Below are positions 6,119-6,724 of a stretch of 6,724 nt of DNA, one piece after another. How positions within the stretch are numbered: the first letter of the stretch is position 1; every line of letters starts with the position of its first letter. The DNA is taken from assembly GCA_015658765.1 (NCBI GenBank), contig DQOE01000033.1:1-6724 (forward strand), written 5' to 3'. Origin of the DNA: Verrucomicrobiota bacterium. GTDB taxonomy: Bacteria; Verrucomicrobiota; Verrucomicrobiia; Limisphaerales; UBA1096. The position numbers and the translations under genes are program-made. A model generated the notes under the pieces. The model saw nothing but the letters and a program-made list of their open reading frames with translations. It searched no databases and was not told the origin of the DNA.

Positions 6119-6724
6119 TTCGAGCCGCCCGCGACGCAGGTGAGATGCCCAAGCGTGCGGAGGAACAAACGCCCATTGGCCAGGGCCGGAGTCGAGTGGG
6201 TCGGTTCGCCCAAGTCGTTCACGGCGATTTGCCGGAATTTTTCCGTGGCGGCAAGCACGACGACCTTGCCGGTGGTCGAGATGCAGAACAGGCGGCGCTC
6301 GGCCCACACCGGCGAACCGAAAAACCGGCCCTCGACGCGTTCCTGCCAGACGAGCTCGCCGCTCTTGGCGCGCACGCAGGTGACGATGCCGGAGTCGCTC
6401 CAGAGAAACAGCAGCCCGTCCTTGGCCAAGCTTGTCGGCACGTACGGGATCGACCGGCGCAGCTTGTACGCCACGCTCGGCGACGCCCCCTTCGCCGCGC
6501 TGCCGGGCTTGAGGGCCACGAGGTAATTGCCACCGCCGCCGCTGCCGCACGTGCCAATGACCAGGCCGTCGGCGACGAGGCAGGAACTCACGGTCCGCTT
6601 GTCAAACAGGTCAACCTGTTCCCAAAATATTTTGCCGGTACTCGGATCCACGAACGTGATGCCGTGAGCCATGCTGTTGAACAGAAGTCCCTCGGTGCCG
6701 GAAGGGTCCACGAAACGGCACGGC
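6115..6724 (-). CDS. PQQ-like beta-propeller repeat protein, C-terminal part
   Basis: The last 202 or so codons of a gene that enters from the right edge with its frame open; no start is assigned. The sequence shows repeating beta-propeller blades of the PQQ-binding-like/BamB type: short strands ending in patterns such as VDPSTGKIFWEQ, VRAKSGELVWQERV and TTGKVVVLAATEK, separated by GSPVWAERRLFCIS and STPALANGRLFLRT segments. Such proteins are abundant in PVC bacteria, usually exported, and serve as scaffolds or, when a quinone site is present, as dehydrogenases; no cofactor residues can be judged from this fragment. Whether a signal peptide exists lies outside the window. The TGA overlaps the ATG of the small membrane protein, so the two form one translational unit. 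It holds one CTTGGCCAAG palindrome. Confidence 0.85.
   Translation of the reverse strand, partial: PCRFVDPSGTEGLLFNSMAHGITFVDPSTGKIFWEQVDLFDKRTVSSCLVADGLVIGTCGSGGGGNYLVALKPGSAAKGASPSVAYKLRRSIPYVPTSLAKDGLLFLWSDSGIVTCVRAKSGELVWQERVEGRFFGSPVWAERRLFCISTTGKVVVLAATEKFRQIAVNDLGEPTHSTPALANGRLFLRTLGHLTCVAGGSK
6421..6430. repeat. CTTGGCCAAG palindrome, copy 5 (in PQQ-type gene)
   Basis: Perfect copy inside the minus-strand propeller gene, read as C-TTG-GCC-AAG (Leu-Ala-Lys, in TSLAKDG). Confidence 0.9.

Noticed and set aside
6119..6550. Long N-terminal extension of the membrane protein
   Set aside because: This part is an arginine-rich alternative frame of the PQQ-like gene; the ATG at 6118 with the ATGA overlap is the sensible start.
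1..6724. Mobile element, CRISPR, tRNA or defence system
   Set aside because: No transposase or integrase, no regular spacer-repeat array, no tRNA cloverleaf and no nuclease-helicase cassette were seen; the HD and MBL-fold genes are stand-alone and not adjacent to each other.

Overview
The window is GC-rich, densely coding bacterial DNA, most likely from the Planctomycetota-Verrucomicrobiota (PVC) group. The clearest clue is the left-edge gene: a secreted protein whose N-terminus matches the planctomycete-type cytochrome c domain (heme motif CIDCH followed by GSKKQKGDLRLD). The PQQ-type beta-propeller gene at the right edge is also common in these phyla. The phylum is an inference; no rRNA or tRNA gene is present to settle it.

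Layout from left to right: (1) the start of the cytochrome gene (minus, cut by the edge); (2) rpoN, sigma-54 (minus), with a terminator-like structure after its stop; (3) a 179-base divergent control region with dyads, a sigma-70-like promoter facing rpoN and a good sigma-54-type -24/-12 match facing the other way; (4) a WalJ/YycJ-type metallo-beta-lactamase-fold hydrolase (plus); (5) a minus-strand pair, an alpha-ketoglutaric semialdehyde dehydrogenase-like ALDH followed one base later by a polyprenol-phosphate mannose synthase-like GT2; (6) an HD-domain hydrolase (plus) with a strong leader hairpin; (7) a minus-strand pair, a PQQ-like beta-propeller protein (cut by the right edge) coupled by ATGA to an unrecognised 141-residue membrane protein, whose 3' end overlaps the HD gene.

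The genes are mostly housekeeping or central metabolism and do not form one obvious pathway. I see no transposase, integrase, CRISPR array, toxin-antitoxin pair or defence cassette. What stands out lies in the DNA itself. The perfect palindrome CTTGGCCAAG occurs five times, in several reading frames and once between genes. A related 7-mer, CCAAGCG, occurs about twelve times, and every copy outside a palindrome reads on the plus strand. This looks like a highly iterated, possibly polar genome motif and is the best candidate here for something undescribed. The second is the rpoN/MBL intergenic region, where a sigma-54-type promoter and nested dyads sit next to the sigma-54 gene.
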